Of a DNA stretch of 5,176 nucleotides, positions 1-5,176 are shown piece by piece. The notes under the pieces are model-generated. The model was given only the letters and a program-made list of their open reading frames with translations, was not told the DNA's origin and made no database searches. Every line of letters begins with the position of its first letter. Positions within the stretch are counted from its first letter, which is position 1. The translations under genes were made by a program, and so were the position numbers. Source of the DNA: Phycisphaerales bacterium UBA2402 (GTDB lineage Bacteria; Planctomycetota; Phycisphaerae; Phycisphaerales; UBA1924); NCBI GenBank assembly GCA_002343715.1, contig DDSA01000040.1:1-5176 (forward strand). The letters are read 5' to 3'.

Positions 1-187
1 CGCGGCGGGGAGTATGCGCCCCGGGCGCAGGCCCCCGCCCGCGGCGGAGGTCGCCGCGGCGACCAAGCGCGCGAAGGAAACCGCCGCCAACGCGCCGGCC
101 GAGGCCACCCCGTCGAACACACCCGCGGCGGAGCCTGGTTCGGACCCCTCCGCACCGGGCAAGACAGAGCCCGAGCAGCCGAAGTAA
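1..187 (+). CDS. C-terminal tail of an unidentified protein, truncated by the window edge (Ala/Pro-rich)
   Basis: The frame whose codons begin at base 2 is open from the window edge to a TAA at 185-187, directly followed by another in-phase-looking TAA at 188-190. It gives about 61 residues, almost all Ala, Pro, Glu, Lys, Thr and Ser, ending in PGKTEPEQPK. Third codon positions are nearly all G or C, which supports this frame over the alternative frame that stays open to a TGA at 235-237. The composition is that of a disordered, hydrophilic extension rather than a folded domain, so the family cannot be recognised from this fragment. A charged Ala/Pro tail is common on several unrelated proteins, including ribosomal and envelope proteins. 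I assign no function. The gene runs in the same direction as the next one, 117 bases downstream. Confidence 0.6.
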   Translation, partial: AAGSMRPGRRPPPAAEVAAATKRAKETAANAPAEATPSNTPAAEPGSDPSAPGKTEPEQPK

Positions 188-209
188 TAAACACCGCTGA
201 ACGGAGCAG

Positions 210-234
210 CGCGATCGGGATGCCGCCGGTCGTG
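210..234 (+). terminator. Hairpin after the left-edge gene, possible terminator without a U-tract
   Basis: Bases 210-218 pair with 226-234 (core CGATCGG with CCGGTCG) to give a stem of about 9 pairs, two of them G-U wobbles, around a 7-base loop. It lies 22 bases after the TAA of the left-edge gene and before the next gene's ribosome binding site. No run of T follows, so it is not a canonical intrinsic terminator. The position is right for 3'-end formation, but the hairpin could be chance in GC-rich DNA. Confidence 0.3.
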
Positions 235-292
235 TGACGCTCCCGTGACATGGCAAACCGATTGGATGAGGTACACTGGCACTCTTTCCCGA

Positions 293-298
293 AAGGAG
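293..298 (+). promoter_or_regulatory. Ribosome binding site that fixes the start at 305
   Basis: AAGGAG at 293-298 lies 6 bases before the ATG at 305, a near-ideal Shine-Dalgarno arrangement. An upstream in-frame GTG at 245 would add 20 residues without hydrophobic character and has no comparable motif, so the ATG at 305 is preferred. It is the only clear Shine-Dalgarno sequence in front of a gene in this window. Confidence 0.75.
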
Positions 299-304
299 CC
301 GCCG

Positions 305-904
305 ATGCACGCCCTTCACATCATGTTTGCCGGGACGGGTCTGGCCTTGGGAGCCTTCGCCTTGGCGCTCCAGCCCACGCGAGAGTTGGCTCCCGTTCCG
401 CAGCCGCCCACAGCGCAGCCCGCCGCGCCGATTCCAAAGGAATGGACCGGGAAGCCTCCCCTCGTCGCTTTTTCCGGTTCATTCAGCGCAGAACGAGTAC
501 GAGGTATCACCCGCCCCGCCGATCAGGCGAGTTGGCGCGATGTCTGGACACGGCACCAGGGCGAACGCGCAGAGAAAGACAGTTTCGGAGAAGTCATCGC
601 GCCGGAGATCGACTGGACGAACTGCATGGCCGTGGCCATCTTTGAAGGGTTGGCCAGGAACAACCGCGGTTTGTACGTGGTCGGAATCGAGGATCAATCG
701 GACCGGGTCCTGCTGCGGTACGACGGCCGTACGTACCAGACCGCGTCCTTCGGCGATCAGCCCGATCGCGGCAACACGGTTACGCCGTACGGTCTGTTCA
801 TCCTGCCGCGGAGTTCCAAGCCGCTGGTGATCGAAGAAAACACGCAGAACCTGCTCGGTCAACCCCCGATCTGGACCGAGCGGGCGAGGTTTGACGGGGT
901 GTAA
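305..904 (+). CDS. Secreted protein with a PrcB C-terminal-like domain
   Basis: The 199-residue product starts with a hydrophobic stretch (about residues 4-22) that looks like a signal peptide, with a plausible Ala-Leu-Ala cleavage site at 19-21. There is no lipobox Cys, so a soluble periplasmic or exported protein is expected. A Pro/Ala-rich linker follows (about 24-50), then a single domain (about 53-178). The domain pattern is a Trp-containing helix (SWRDVWTRH, 76-84), an acidic strand ending in a hydrophobic run (EIDWTNCMAVAIFEG, 101-115), a further strand (LYVVGIED), and a late TPYGLFILP segment (160-168). In order and spacing this resembles the PrcB C-terminal domain family, in which a DFS..MVVAV..G segment is followed by a Gly/Tyr-rich strand and a Pro-Tyr strand. 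This is recognition by eye. PrcB is named from the Treponema dentilysin complex, but most members of the family are uncharacterised lipoproteins or exported proteins, so no protease partner should be assumed. Start choice rests on the Shine-Dalgarno sequence and the signal peptide. It faces the 3' end of the PBP2 gene. Confidence 0.7.
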   Translation: MHALHIMFAGTGLALGAFALALQPTRELAPVPQPPTAQPAAPIPKEWTGKPPLVAFSGSFSAERVRGITRPADQASWRDVWTRHQGERAEKDSFGEVIAPEIDWTNCMAVAIFEGLARNNRGLYVVGIEDQSDRVLLRYDGRTYQTASFGDQPDRGNTVTPYGLFILPRSSKPLVIEENTQNLLGQPPIWTERARFDGV

Positions 905-961
905 GCACATTGCTCCCCCACCCAATCTGCTCGGTCCTCTTCACCAACCCGCGATGATTTG

Positions 962-981
962 TGGGTCGTTCGGGCGAACCC
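962..981 (-). terminator. Weak hairpin between the convergent 3' ends of the secreted-protein gene and mrdA
   Basis: GGGTCG at 963-968 can pair with the CGaACCC at 975-981 with one bulged A, leaving a short loop. It starts only a few bases beyond the mrdA stop codon on the minus strand and lies in the 79-base gap between convergent genes. There is no strong T-run on either strand. It could act on either transcript or be chance. Confidence 0.22.
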
Positions 982-983
982 AA

Positions 984-3413
984 CTACAAGTACCCTTCCG
1001 CCTGGAGCGCGTGCACGATCTGGTTGGCGATCGGCCCGCTGACCTTGCCGCCGCTGCCGCCGTAGTCGATGACCACGGCGATGACGTACCGGGGCCGGTC
1101 GCGGCCCGCCAGAATGACAAACCAGGAGTGATCGCCCGTCTTGAGAACCGGCCCGCTCAGCGGACCAGATCCGTCCGGGTCCGGGCCGCGGATGTCGGGG
1201 GCATCGGCCGTGCCGGTCTTGCCCCACACACGGACACCCGGCGCGTTGAAGATCGGTTCCCGAACTCCATCCTCGAACGTCAGCAACCGGCCCGTGCCCT
1301 GCTCGGCGTTGACCACGTCCGACAGTCCCGCGAGCGCGAGTTCAACGCTCCGAGCGGTCCATCCGACATCCTCGGGGGGTTGTTTCGATCGTGCTTTGAC
1401 CACAGTGGGTTGAAGCCGAACCCCGCCACGTGCCAGGGTGGCGAAGGTGTCCGCCGCGTGCAGCGGTGTCCAGGCGATGGGGCCTTGCCCGATGGCCATC
1501 TGGATCGCGTCGGGGGCGCGGAGGTCGCTGCCGTCGTTGTGCTTGCCGATCTGTCCGGCGAACTCACCGCCAACGCCCAACCGGTACGGCGCGCCGACCC
1601 CCAGCGATCGGAAGAGAGGGACGATCCCATCGACTCCCATGCGGCTGCCCATCGTGAAGAAAAAAACGTTGCACGAGGCCATGAGCGCCTCGCGTCCATC
1701 GGGATCGTGCCCGAGGACGATGGAGTGCGTCGTGTGATAGACCTTGTAGATCAGGCACCGGTAGATGTCGGGCCGGTTGGGCAGGAGGTAGCCGTTGCAC
1801 GGGATCCGCTGCCCGGGGGTGTAGTTGCCCGCCGTCACCGCGCCGGCCAGGACCGCCGCCTTGATGATCGACCCCGGGGGGTAGGGCTTGCCGACGCAGC
1901 GGTTGACAAAGGGCGAGTTCACCGGATCCTTGAAGACGCTGTCGGGTTCTTCGCGCAGTTGTCGCCTCGTGTACGTCGGGGTGGAGACCATCGCGAGCAC
2001 CTCGCCGCTGTCGATGTCGAGCACCACCGCCGCGCCGTTGAGCATCGTGCCGATCGGCTGCGTGTCCGACTGCTGCTGGTGCCACGGCTGCACTACGGCC
2101 AGGCCCACCTCCCGGCTCATCAGGGCCTGCACCCGGGCCTGGAGCATGATGTCGAGCGTCAGCGCGAGGTTGGCGCCCGGCATCGCGGGGGTCACGTCCT
2201 TTTTCCCGGTGTCGAGGTGCGTCACGACCAGCCCTCGCAGCCCGCGGAGCTCATGCTCGCGCGAAGACTCCAGCCCGGCATCGCCCACGCGGTCCCCCTC
2301 GCGGTACGCGCCGCGGTCCTCGCCGGACGGGGTGAGGGCGATGGCCTTGATGTCCGGGTTTGAGTTGAGGAATGCGGTGCGCTTGGATTGATCGCCGGGG
2401 ATGACGGCCCGTTCCCCCGGCGGCGCGGGTTCGCCGGGGTTCGTCGCGTCGTCCCCGGGGCCGGCGCGTTGATCACCGAAGACCCGGTCGCGCAGCCTCC
2501 CGACGATGTGGCAGGCTACGCCCTCGACATCGACCGTCAGGGTGTCATCGGCGCGCACCGGCTTGGGCAGAGACCGGCGGTCGATGCCGATGGTCATGGC
2601 CTCGTAGGGGTAATCACGATCGCCCGAATCCGTCACGCGCAGCCCCGGCAGCACCGGCACGGCCTCGAGCGCCGCGGGGCGGCCATCGGGGAAGTTCACC
2701 GCCGGGGGCAAGGAATCGTCCGATGCCAGCGCGGCCGCCGCGAACCCCACCTCATCGGACACCCTCGCCGCCAACGTGTGGGCTCGCCGGCTTTCCGCGA
2801 TCGGCTGATCCGCGCGCCTGGCGATGGCCCGAAGGTCAGCCTCCGTAAGCGCTTTACCCGCGGCCACCGCCGCGGCGGTCTCTTCCTCGATGCGCCGTCG
2901 CGTGAGCAGTTCGCGCAGCGAGTTGACCGAGAGCACGACCTGATCCCGACGGGCGTCGAGCGCGGCACGCTCGACGCCCAGCACCGCCGCGAGGCGGTCC
3001 CACCCCTGTTCAACGTGAACCTGATAGACGGGCACAAGCGTCGCGATGGCTTCATCTCGCTCGGCGGGAGAAAGGTTCAGCCAACCGGCGTGCCCGTAGG
3101 ACCGTCGGGCGATCGTGGCGGCCTGACGTTGGGGCCACTCGCCGCTCAGAACCGAGAAGTCCACGGCGACATCGAAACTGGGCCGATCCTGCGCCAGGAT
3201 GCGCCCCTTGCGGTCCAGGATGGTGCCTCGAACCGCGGGCGTCCACTGTCGCTTCACGAGCCTGGATTCCGCCTCTTCGCGCAGTTGCGCACCCCGGGCG
3301 ATGGTCAGGCGCGACAACTGCACCGCCAGCGGCACGCCGGCCAGCACAAGGCACAGCGCGAGCAGCAGCACGCGCCGGAGAAAGAGGCTGGGAAAGAACT
3401 GTCGAATCAGCAT
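984..3413 (-). CDS. mrdA: Penicillin-binding protein 2 (class B, peptidoglycan D,D-transpeptidase)
   Basis: The 809-residue product is a class B PBP that cross-links peptidoglycan stem peptides outside the inner membrane. In the PBP2 branch it works with the SEDS polymerase RodA in the elongasome. Residues about 11-33 form one membrane anchor after a short cytoplasmic tail. RGTILDRKGRILAQ (62-75) is the conserved start of the PBP dimerisation/pedestal region. YREGDRVGDAGLE plus the following LRG..G (370-395) is the PBP2 linker motif before the catalytic domain. All three active-site motifs are present: SIIK (Ser515, Lys518), SCN (580-582) and KTGT (732-735), the last in a WGKTGTAD context. 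The protein is longer than Escherichia coli PBP2 (633 residues), mainly through an expanded pedestal region, including a Gly/Pro/Asp-rich stretch at about 313-345. Cys539, Cys553, His569 and Cys581 may form a metal site. The ATG at 3413 is the only in-frame ATG before an upstream stop (complement of 3477-3479), and no Shine-Dalgarno sequence is visible. No mreC, mreD or rodA lies beside it here. PBP3/FtsI is the alternative, but the linker motif and SCN region favour PBP2. Confidence 0.93.
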   Translation of the reverse strand: MLIRQFFPSLFLRRVLLLALCLVLAGVPLAVQLSRLTIARGAQLREEAESRLVKRQWTPAVRGTILDRKGRILAQDRPSFDVAVDFSVLSGEWPQRQAATIARRSYGHAGWLNLSPAERDEAIATLVPVYQVHVEQGWDRLAAVLGVERAALDARRDQVVLSVNSLRELLTRRRIEEETAAAVAAGKALTEADLRAIARRADQPIAESRRAHTLAARVSDEVGFAAAALASDDSLPPAVNFPDGRPAALEAVPVLPGLRVTDSGDRDYPYEAMTIGIDRRSLPKPVRADDTLTVDVEGVACHIVGRLRDRVFGDQRAGPGDDATNPGEPAPPGERAVIPGDQSKRTAFLNSNPDIKAIALTPSGEDRGAYREGDRVGDAGLESSREHELRGLRGLVVTHLDTGKKDVTPAMPGANLALTLDIMLQARVQALMSREVGLAVVQPWHQQQSDTQPIGTMLNGAAVVLDIDSGEVLAMVSTPTYTRRQLREEPDSVFKDPVNSPFVNRCVGKPYPPGSIIKAAVLAGAVTAGNYTPGQRIPCNGYLLPNRPDIYRCLIYKVYHTTHSIVLGHDPDGREALMASCNVFFFTMGSRMGVDGIVPLFRSLGVGAPYRLGVGGEFAGQIGKHNDGSDLRAPDAIQMAIGQGPIAWTPLHAADTFATLARGGVRLQPTVVKARSKQPPEDVGWTARSVELALAGLSDVVNAEQGTGRLLTFEDGVREPIFNAPGVRVWGKTGTADAPDIRGPDPDGSGPLSGPVLKTGDHSWFVILAGRDRPRYVIAVVIDYGGSGGKVSGPIANQIVHALQAEGYL

Positions 3414-3544
3414 CCGTGCGGGTGAATGGTAGTGAGGCTGCGGGACGATCCGCGATGGTCGCGGCGTGCGCGACGACTACGCTTGCATGTTCATCCGATC
3501 CGTGTCATGTCCGGCCGCTGCACCGACCTCCTTTCACCCGACGC
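3414..3544. promoter_or_regulatory. Divergent intergenic region between mrdA and ppk2
   Basis: These 131 bases separate two genes that are transcribed away from each other, so promoters for both must lie here or overlap the gene starts. I could not find a convincing -35/-10 pair. TTGCAT at 3483 and TGTCAT at 3503 are only 14 bases apart, too short for a sigma-70 site. Neither start codon has a Shine-Dalgarno sequence: the bases before 3545 are CTCCTTTCACCCGACGC, and the mrdA upstream strand reads CACCCGCACGG. The ppk2 frame is open back to a GTG at 3416, but this would-be extension is not PPK2-like. The assignment as regulatory rests on gene orientation only. Confidence 0.4.
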
Positions 3545-4444
3545 ATGTCCCGCCGCGAACGCATCGAGAAGTTCATCGCACCCTACCGCGTCGTTGGCGA
3601 AGGTCGGTTCAGGCTCAAGAGCATCGACCCCGCCGATATCGGGCCGCTCACCGGCAAGGAGCAGGCGAAAGACCTGCTCGAAGAGGGCATCGAGAAGCTC
3701 GCCGAGATGCAGGAGAAGTTGTACGCCCAGAACAAGTGGGCGGTCCTGCTGATCTTTCAGGCGATGGACGCGGCGGGCAAGGACAGCACCATCAAGCATG
3801 TGATGAGCGGCGTGAACACCCAGGGCGTGGAGGTCCACGCCTTCAAGCGGCCCACCAGCGCGGAGCTGGACCACGACTTCATGTGGCGGCACCTGCGCGT
3901 GCTGCCGCCGCGCGGGCGCATCGGCATCTTCAACCGCAGCTACTACGAGGAGGTGCTCGTCTGCCGCATCCACCCCGAGATCGTCACCAAGATCCAGCGC
4001 CTGCCCGCGAAGACTACCAGGAACCTCGACAAGCTCTTCGCCGACCGGCTCAAGGACATCGCCAACTTCGAGGCCTACTGCGACCGCAACGGCATCCGCA
4101 TCGTGAAATTTTTTCTCCACGTCTCGAAGGCGGAGCAGAAAAAGCGCTTCCTGGCGCGCATCGACACGCCGAGCAAAAACTGGAAGTTCGAGGAGGGCGA
4201 TGTGAAGGAGCGCGGCCATTGGGATGAGTACATGGCCGCCTACCAGGACACCATCCGCCACACGGCCACGGACGACTGCCCCTGGTATGTGGTGCCCGCC
4301 GACGACAAGAAAAACATGCGCCTCATCGTCAGCGCCGCCGTGCTGCACGAGATGCAGGGCATGAAACTCAAATACCCCGAGCTGCCCGCCGAGCAGAAAG
4401 CCCGCCTGGCCGCCGCGCGCGAGTTCCTGGCGGCGGAGAAATGA
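3545..4444 (+). CDS. ppk2: Polyphosphate kinase 2 family protein (polyphosphate:nucleotide phosphotransferase, class III-like)
   Basis: The 299-residue product has the full single-domain PPK2 architecture. PPK2 enzymes move phosphate between inorganic polyphosphate and nucleotides in the cytosol, mostly making NTP or NDP. Visible motifs are the N-terminal FIAPYRVVGEGRFRLKSIDP stretch, typical of this subgroup; the Walker A loop MDAAGKDST (74-82, Lys79); the GVNTQGVEVHAFKRPT segment after it; the Walker B-like region IGIFNRSYYEEVL (126-138); KFFLHVSKAEQKKRF (188-202); the lid region with Arg205 and NWKF (about 212-215); the conserved GDVKERGHWDEY (218-229); and PWYVVPADDKKNMR (246-259). From memory it aligns along its whole length with the Meiothermus ruber class III enzyme, which phosphorylates both AMP and ADP, but class should be confirmed by phylogeny. 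The start is set by family length: an in-frame GTG at 3416 would add 43 residues rich in Ala, Cys and Arg that do not belong to the family. No Shine-Dalgarno sequence is seen. The gene is divergent from mrdA and convergent with the hydrolase. Confidence 0.92.
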   Translation: MSRRERIEKFIAPYRVVGEGRFRLKSIDPADIGPLTGKEQAKDLLEEGIEKLAEMQEKLYAQNKWAVLLIFQAMDAAGKDSTIKHVMSGVNTQGVEVHAFKRPTSAELDHDFMWRHLRVLPPRGRIGIFNRSYYEEVLVCRIHPEIVTKIQRLPAKTTRNLDKLFADRLKDIANFEAYCDRNGIRIVKFFLHVSKAEQKKRFLARIDTPSKNWKFEEGDVKERGHWDEYMAAYQDTIRHTATDDCPWYVVPADDKKNMRLIVSAAVLHEMQGMKLKYPELPAEQKARLAAAREFLAAEK

Positions 4445-4450
4445 TTCCCT

Positions 4451-4470
4451 GAGCTTGCGGACTCCGGCTC
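4451..4470. terminator. Compact hairpin at the convergent 3' ends of ppk2 and the hydrolase gene
   Basis: GAGC at 4451-4454 pairs with GCTC at 4467-4470, and CGG at 4458-4460 pairs with CCG at 4464-4466 across an ACT loop, with TTG bulged on one side. It begins 6 bases after the ppk2 TGA and its last bases fall in the stop codon of the hydrolase gene. There is no T-run on either side. A bidirectional terminator would suit this 24-base gap, but the structure is short and imperfect. Confidence 0.25.
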
Positions 4471-5105
4471 AATACAACCCCAGCCCTTTCAAATGCAGGC
4501 GCAGGATGCGGCGCATCTCCTCGACGGCCTCGGGCTTTTCATGCACGCCATGTCCTGAGCGGACGATGAGCTCGGACTCCACATTGTCCAGATGCGAGCT
4601 GCTGTAGGGCACGACTCCGTCGGAGCATTCGGGGTCGGTCAAAGGCCGGCCTTCCTTGTTGCCGATGATGGAGTGCAGGCGCACCCCAGGGCGGAAAGGC
4701 AGGGAGTTGGCGATCCTCACATAGGGCGAGCCGGGGGACAGATTGTCCACGCTGGTGGGCATGCCGCGCTTCAGCAGTTCGCTCAAATAGGCATCGCGGG
4801 AGGCGAGGCTTTCCAGAACCTCAAAGGTGCTGCCAAAGGTCTGCCCCGGCAGCTTCACCAGGCTTCTGCCAATGCGGGCGAGCCTGCCGTCAGCCATGCT
4901 GCTGCCGCGGTGCGGCGTGGCGGCAAAGATGATGCGGCTGATGTTGGGGTTGGGGTCGAATTCCAGATAGCGGCGCAGGGCTTCATGCTCCTCCTTGGAG
5001 AGTCCGAGCGCTGCCGGCGTGTCCCCAAGGATGTTGACCCAGATGCGGTCGCCGCTGTCCTGCACCTGCGCTTTGCTGACAAGGCCGCCCATGCTGTGGC
5101 CGATG
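4469..5105 (-). CDS. Alpha/beta hydrolase (lipase/esterase-like), 5' end missing
   Basis: The visible part reads I-G-H-S-M-G-G-L-V and continues to a stop at 4469-4471 (TGA). GHSMG is the nucleophile elbow of alpha/beta-hydrolase lipases and esterases, so the serine codon is at 5093-5095. Numbered from the Met of GHSMG, other hallmarks are FAATPHRGSS (56-65), the strand and loop after the nucleophile; an acidic candidate in CSDGVVPYSSSHL (Asp158); and a histidine candidate in RSGHGVHEKPEAVEEMRRIL (His181, or less likely His184). The triad and about 210 C-terminal residues are therefore present. The N-terminal strands, the oxyanion-hole region and any signal peptide are lost because the contig ends and adapter sequence begins. 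The Met in GHSMG is internal to the motif and must not be used as a start. The substrate is unknown; related proteins are annotated as permease-like or esterase/lipase family hydrolases. It converges on ppk2 with a 24-base gap. Confidence 0.85.
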
Positions 5106-5176
5106 AGATCGGAAGAGCGTCGTGTAGGGGAAGGGGGGGGATCTCGGGGGTGCCCGGGTGATTTAAAAAAAAAATC
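5106..5176. other. Illumina TruSeq adapter read-through (sequencing artefact, not genomic DNA)
   Basis: From 5106 the sequence begins AGATCGGAAGAGCGTCGTGT and matches the reverse complement of the TruSeq universal adapter exactly for 24 bases (5106-5129). An ungapped comparison from memory carries on to 5163, which makes exactly the 58 bases of that adapter, with 11 mismatches. Ten of these are a change to G, giving the G-run at 5133-5140. Ten A residues follow at 5165-5174, as seen when a read runs past the end of the adapter. The rising error rate and bias to G fit low-quality read ends. Genomic sequence therefore ends at about 5105. Confidence 0.97.

Noticed and set aside
245..277. GTGACA (245-250) and TACACT (272-277) as a sigma-70 promoter
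   Set aside because: The spacer is 21 bases, too long for a normal promoter, and neither hexamer is strong in context.
245..304. GTG at 245 as an earlier start for the secreted protein
   Set aside because: It would put 20 polar residues before the signal peptide, and the strong AAGGAG sits just ahead of the ATG at 305.
891..2363. A 490-codon open frame on the plus strand, antisense to mrdA
   Set aside because: It is a shadow of the GC-rich mrdA gene. Its translation is Arg/Gly/Ala/His-rich without any recognisable domain, while the opposite strand carries all class B PBP motifs.
2388..3425. A 345-codon open frame on the plus strand, antisense to the N-terminal half of mrdA
   Set aside because: Same reason: low-complexity basic composition, and the minus strand encodes the membrane anchor and RGTILDRKG motif of PBP2.
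3491..4348. A 285-codon open frame antisense to ppk2
   Set aside because: The plus strand encodes an unambiguous PPK2 with Walker A and B motifs. The antisense product is His/Asp/Leu-rich and matches no family I know.
4592..5161. A plus-strand open frame over the hydrolase gene that ends inside the adapter
   Set aside because: It is antisense to a clear alpha/beta hydrolase and its last residues come from adapter sequence, so it cannot be a real gene.
5133..5174. G-run and A-run at the right end, which might be read as a terminator or a simple repeat
   Set aside because: They lie within and just after the degraded Illumina adapter and reflect base-calling errors and read-through.
1..5176. 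CRISPR arrays, tRNA or rRNA genes, insertion sequences, phage genes or a defence system
   Set aside because: I saw no regularly spaced direct repeats, no cloverleaf or rRNA-like sequence, and no transposase, integrase or known defence domain in the six frames.

Overview
This is a GC-rich bacterial window (roughly 60-70% GC in the lines I counted). It holds two complete housekeeping-type genes, one complete small secreted-protein gene, and a truncated gene at each end. The last 71 bases are not genomic. From 5106 they follow the reverse complement of the 58-base Illumina TruSeq universal adapter and then run into poly-A, so the window is the raw end of an untrimmed short-read, probably metagenomic, contig. 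No gene identifies the organism firmly. The long class B PBP, the near absence of Shine-Dalgarno sequences and the gene families would fit a member of the Planctomycetota/Verrucomicrobiota group, but this is a weak inference.

Layout: 1-187 is the Ala/Pro-rich C-terminal tail of a gene that enters from the left. 188-304 is a gap with a terminator-like hairpin (210-234) and a good ribosome binding site (293-298). 305-904 (+) encodes a 199-residue exported protein with a domain resembling the C-terminal domain of PrcB. 905-983 is a short gap between convergent genes. 984-3413 (-) encodes an 809-residue penicillin-binding protein 2 (MrdA type) with all three transpeptidase motifs. 3414-3544 is a divergent intergenic region. 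3545-4444 (+) encodes a PPK2-family polyphosphate kinase, most like class III. 4445-4468 is a 24-base gap between convergent genes, overlapped by a hairpin. 4469-5105 (-) is the C-terminal part of an alpha/beta hydrolase, cut by the adapter at its GHSMG nucleophile elbow.

The genes do not form an obvious pathway. MrdA works in the envelope on lateral-wall peptidoglycan, the PrcB-like protein is probably outside the inner membrane, PPK2 is cytosolic nucleotide/polyphosphate metabolism, and the hydrolase is of unknown substrate. No neighbouring genes are co-directional within the window apart from the left-edge gene and the secreted protein, so no operon is demonstrated.

I do not see an undescribed multi-gene system here. 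The points most worth a second look are the adapter at the right end, a Cys/Cys/His/Cys constellation in the PBP2 that may be a variant of the zinc site known in other PBP2 proteins, and that protein's enlarged non-catalytic region.
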